NCBI GenBank assembly: GCA_937989665.1
Contig: CALKRN010000009.1
Coordinates: 1-64,000 of the forward strand
Reading direction: 5' to 3'
Source of the DNA: an uncultured Desulfomicrobiaceae bacterium
GTDB taxonomy: Bacteria > Desulfobacterota > Desulfovibrionia > Desulfovibrionales > Desulfomicrobiaceae
Length of the DNA stretch: 64,000 bases
Shown: piece by piece, positions 61,112 to 64,000 of the stretch
Layout: each line of letters opens with the position of its first letter
Position numbering within the stretch: position 1 is the stretch's first letter
Translations under genes and position numbers: made by a program
Notes under the pieces: model-generated
Databases searched by the model: none
What the model was told of the DNA's origin: nothing
Seen by the model: the letters and a program-made list of their open reading frames with translations, nothing else

Positions 61112-64000
61112 TTACTCCGGAGCGACGGCGCACACTTTGTCCCGGCAGACCCCAGTGCGCACACGGCGCAGGAAGGTTTTGGCCCAAGCCGGGCCATCGA
61201 GGCTGGCGGCCAGAAACTCTAGAGTGTGGAGCACGCTATGGCTTCTGTCCATCTCCGCCAGGCAGCGCGAGATGCCAATGCGGCAGGACGGACAGCCCAC
61301 GACAATAGGTCGCTCCCCGGGATACCCTTCCAGGTCCTGGGCGAGCTGTTCGGTCTTGCGGGCGCGCAGCCGGTTGTAGATGGCCGGTGAACTCATGGCC
61401 CCGAGCCCCGATTCAGCGCAGCAGTACGGCGAGATGGTCACCGTAGCCCCGGTCAGGCGAGCGAGGGCCGCGGCATAGAGCTCGGCAGCCTTCATGGCCG
61501 GGGCGCCGGTCCACTCCTGGTGGCAGGCGGCGTGGTAGAGGAGTGCCCCTGGATTGGGCGCAGTCCATCCCCCTTGGCGGACGATCCATTGGGTGACGTC
61601 CATGTGTTCCACGTCGCTGCCTTTGGCCCCGCGAAGTCGGTAGCCATGGATCCCTTCACGGCAGGTGCCGCAGGAGGTGAGGACGGCAGCCACCGTAAAA
61701 CCCAAGGATTGGGCGCGGGCCAGGGTGGCATCCAGGACCTGCTCGTTGGTCTGGCCCACGCGCTCAAAGGCCTCGCGGCAGCCAGAGGCCAGCAAGGGAT
61801 AGCCGCAGCAGAGGTGCTCAGGGGGGAGGATGACCGTGACATTGGCCGCGAGCAGCAGCCGCACGGCCGCCACCCCAATGGTGCGGTAAAAGAGGCTTGC
61901 CCCGCAGCCCGGGAAATAGAGCACGGCGCGAGACGGCGCGGCAGCGGGGGTGAAGATATGGTGGCGGTCCAACTGGAGGGTTTGGCGGAGGTTGCGGAAC
62001 TGGAGCTGGGGGGCGGCGGTGCGCAGCAACGGATGGGTGAAGCGATGGCGCCAGGAGGCAGGCAGCAGGCGCACGGCCTTGTCGTGGACGGTGGCGCCAA
62101 TGCCTGCCAGTTTGGCGATCTTAGGGAGGGTCGTTTGCGGGTCCTGGGCAAGGAGGTGGAGGACGCGGTTTTTGAAGGGATGGCCACTGACCCCTTTCTC
62201 CTCGAGGTAGGCGCGCAGACGTAAGGTGACGTCTTGGGTGCGGATCTTCACCGGACAGACCGCGAGGCATTTGCCACAGGCGGTGCAGTGTTCCAGGATG
62301 CGGCGAAGTTCCCGCAAAAGCCGGGCTTCTGGATCGCCATAATGGAGCTGAGAATAGTAAATGGCCTCTACAAGGGCGCCAAGGGTGATGTTTTTATTGC
62401 GAGGATGGAAGAGAAGTCCCTTTTGGGGCAAATACATCGGGCACACTTGCTTGCATTTACCGCATCGGGTGCACGTTTGGATATTGGTAAGGAGATTGAT
62501 CAAATTTTCTTTTCCAGGCAACGCTGTTTTGCTGATATCCTTGATGAGGCGATTAAAAGAGAAAGTGTAAGGCACGACCACGAGGTCGCGTTGGGTCAGT
62601 TTGCCCGGATTGAAGATGTTGTTCGGATCGATCTTGCGTTTGTATGCCCGCAGGGCAGCGATCTTTTCTTCCCCTAAAAAGCCGATTTTGGTGATGCCAA
62701 TACCATGCTCGCCCGAAACTTGGCCACCGAGCTCTTGGACTTTGTGGAAGATCTTCTCCACGGCCTCTTCTGCCCGGGCGATCATCTGGGGGTCATTGGA
62801 GTTCACCGGTAGGTTGACGTGGCAGTTGCCATCTCCGGCATGCATGTGATTGGCCGCAATGATGCGGGTCGCCTGCATGCCCTCGAAGATTTGCGTCAAC
62901 TCCTCGGTAAGTTTGGGGTATTTGCCCTTAAGATGCTGGAAGAAATAAAAGGTTTGCAGCTCGAATTGCTGCTCAGGGAGTTCCTCTTTGGTGGTCTTGC
63001 CGCGTAGGATACTCGTGGCCACGTCCATCTCCATGCGCAGGAATTCGTCATCCCCATCCATGCCCGGCAGGGCTTGGACAGCGCGCAGGGCATCCCGATA
63101 GGCCAGGGCAAGGTAGTGGAGATTGAGCCCTTCGAGGAAGTCGGCAAATGCAGGAATGGCCGTGAGCGGGATGACGACATCTTCGTTGATCTTGAAGCCG
63201 CTCGTGCGCTTGGCGATGGCCGAGAGTTGATGGCGGTCATGCCAAAAGGCCTCGGCCTCTTGGGCATCCCGAGCGACAAAGACGTCGACGCCCTCGTGGG
63301 TGTGGGCGATGGCCACGACTTGGTCCACGGCCTCGTCCAGGGCGAATTCGTCGTCCGAGTCCAGCTGGATAAGGAGCACAGAGATGGGGATTCCATCGAA
63401 TTTTTTGGATTTTTTGGTGTAGTCGATGGCTTGGACATACTTGATGCCAAACTCCTCCAAAGCTGAGAGTTTGACGGCATCCCCTTGGCGGCGGATGGCG
63501 TCGCGCAAGGCCACGATCTCCGTGATGACGAGCATAGCCGGGTGCATGGAGTTGCCGTAAAATTCGAGGCACACCACCCGCGAAGAGGCGGGTTTGGGGT
63601 GGAGGATGAAAGTCACTTCGGTGATGATGCCATCCACCCCTTCTTTTTGCACTCCCGGCAGGCCGCCGAGGAATTTGTTTGTCACGTCTTTGCCCAGGCC
63701 CGGGGTGCGGATGTCTTCCCCTTTGAGGGTGATGGTCTCCTTGAGGGCGCCCCACTCGTCTCTGACCTCAAAGACGGCGGTCTCTTCCGGGTGGATCTTG
63801 TGCCGGGGGTGGTCCTTGCGCCGGACGTCGATGAGTTCGCCGGTGGGCAGGACCATGCGATAGGAGAGGATGGCATCGAGGGTCGTGCCGTACTCAAAGG
63901 CAAACGGACCGCCAGCATTCTCCGCCACGTTGCCGCCCACCGAAGACGCGGCCTTGGAGGCCGGGTCCACGGTAAGCAACAGGCCATGTTTGGCTGCGGC
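61112..64000 (-). CDS. FAD- and Fe-S-binding oxidase, D-lactate dehydrogenase-type (5' end outside window)
   Basis: 962 residues are visible and the N-terminus lies beyond the right edge. The FAD domain begins within GLLLTVDPASKAASSVGGNV and AENAGGPFAFEYG, followed by the oxidase C-terminal domain with HMHAGDGNCHVNLPVNSN and GQVSGEHGIGITKIGFL. Two 4Fe-4S motifs follow (CTRCGKCKQVCPMYLP; CTACGKCLAVCPVK). Two CCG domains complete it (PGCGASLFYR with HLCCGYPLL; YHAACHQEW with YCCAESGLGAMSS). This single-chain layout is that of D-lactate/2-hydroxyacid dehydrogenases feeding electrons to menaquinone or other carriers in sulfate reducers. The exact substrate is not provable here. Confidence 0.9.
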   Translation of the reverse strand, partial: AAAKHGLLLTVDPASKAASSVGGNVAENAGGPFAFEYGTTLDAILSYRMVLPTGELIDVRRKDHPRHKIHPEETAVFEVRDEWGALKETITLKGEDIRTPGLGKDVTNKFLGGLPGVQKEGVDGIITEVTFILHPKPASSRVVCLEFYGNSMHPAMLVITEIVALRDAIRRQGDAVKLSALEEFGIKYVQAIDYTKKSKKFDGIPISVLLIQLDSDDEFALDEAVDQVVAIAHTHEGVDVFVARDAQEAEAFWHDRHQLSAIAKRTSGFKINEDVVIPLTAIPAFADFLEGLNLHYLALAYRDALRAVQALPGMDGDDEFLRMEMDVATSILRGKTTKEELPEQQFELQTFYFFQHLKGKYPKLTEELTQIFEGMQATRIIAANHMHAGDGNCHVNLPVNSNDPQMIARAEEAVEKIFHKVQELGGQVSGEHGIGITKIGFLGEEKIAALRAYKRKIDPNNIFNPGKLTQRDLVVVPYTFSFNRLIKDISKTALPGKENLINLLTNIQTCTRCGKCKQVCPMYLPQKGLLFHPRNKNITLGALVEAIYYSQLHYGDPEARLLRELRRILEHCTACGKCLAVCPVKIRTQDVTLRLRAYLEEKGVSGHPFKNRVLHLLAQDPQTTLPKIAKLAGIGATVHDKAVRLLPASWRHRFTHPLLRTAAPQLQFRNLRQTLQLDRHHIFTPAAAPSRAVLYFPGCGASLFYRTIGVAAVRLLLAANVTVILPPEHLCCGYPLLASGCREAFERVGQTNEQVLDATLARAQSLGFTVAAVLTSCGTCREGIHGYRLRGAKGSDVEHMDVTQWIVRQGGWTAPNPGALLYHAACHQEWTGAPAMKAAELYAAALARLTGATVTISPYCCAESGLGAMSSPAIYNRLRARKTEQLAQDLEGYPGERPIVVGCPSCRIGISRCLAEMDRSHSVLHTLEFLAASLDGPAWAKTFLRRVRTGVCRDKVCAVAPE

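Overview
The window looks like chromosomal DNA of a flagellated, Gram-negative member of the Desulfovibrionales (Desulfobacterota, formerly Deltaproteobacteria). It is GC-rich, with tightly packed genes that often overlap as ATGA or GTGA. The assignment rests on gene content and order. The flagellar block flgF-G-A-H-I-J, then flgN-K-L-csrA-fliW, then flgM with a FlgM-associated gene, is the arrangement I know from Desulfovibrio. Other supports are a large FAD/Fe-S D-lactate-dehydrogenase-type oxidase, futalosine-route menaquinone synthesis (mqnC) and a two-gene SUF system. No species can be named from the sequence. I saw no insertion sequence, prophage, rRNA or CRISPR array.

Layout. 1-3000 (minus): the 5' end of an AAA-ATPase/PD-(D/E)XK protein, then an LPS sugar cluster (GmhB, GT4 and GT9 glycosyltransferases). 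3100-5700 (plus): tRNA-His, a VOC protein, murA and a small unknown gene with a terminator. 5700-7500 (minus): tgt and nth. 7465-14470 (plus): cutA-miaB-bifunctional nuclease-PHP, then a complete tolQ-tolR-tolA-tolB-pal envelope operon. 14700-22640: an SRPBCC protein, a minimal sufC-sufB pair, a membrane protein, an unassigned block with a 35-bp direct repeat, a J-domain/YkgJ pair, mqnC, an M24 peptidase and an AT-richer NYN-domain gene. 22773-24810: a DsbD-type reductase and tRNA-Lys.

25200-36900 is the flagellar rod, ring and hook-filament junction region. Two sequences that fit sigma-54 promoters well lie before flgF and before flgN. A sequence that fits the sigma-28 promoter consensus exactly lies before the operon encoding the anti-sigma-28 factor FlgM. 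This implies a hierarchy in which sigma-54 makes rods, rings and junction proteins, and sigma-28 makes its own inhibitor. CsrA and its antagonist FliW are co-encoded with the hook-associated proteins.

37200-39200 (minus) holds a lytic transglycosylase, a DUF1992 protein and a TlpA-like thioredoxin; dksA follows on plus. 39900-49770 (minus) is one long outer-membrane biogenesis operon: lysS-lolC/E-lolD-bamA-skp-lpxD-fabZ-lpxA-lpxI. BamA carries an extra periplasmic N-terminal domain. 50100-59600 (plus) holds aroK, hslV-hslU and argB, then a three-gene signalling unit: a PhnD-like binding protein, a 1343-residue hybrid histidine kinase and an HD-GYP response regulator. 59686-64000 (minus) holds mltG, ruvX and a 5'-truncated D-lactate-dehydrogenase-type oxidase.

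The leads most worth a second look are the sigma-54/sigma-28 sites, Asp-box-like repeats in FlgL and FlgK, the BamA extension, the binding-protein/kinase/HD-GYP unit, the minimal SUF pair, and the unassigned block at 17.9-18.4 kb.
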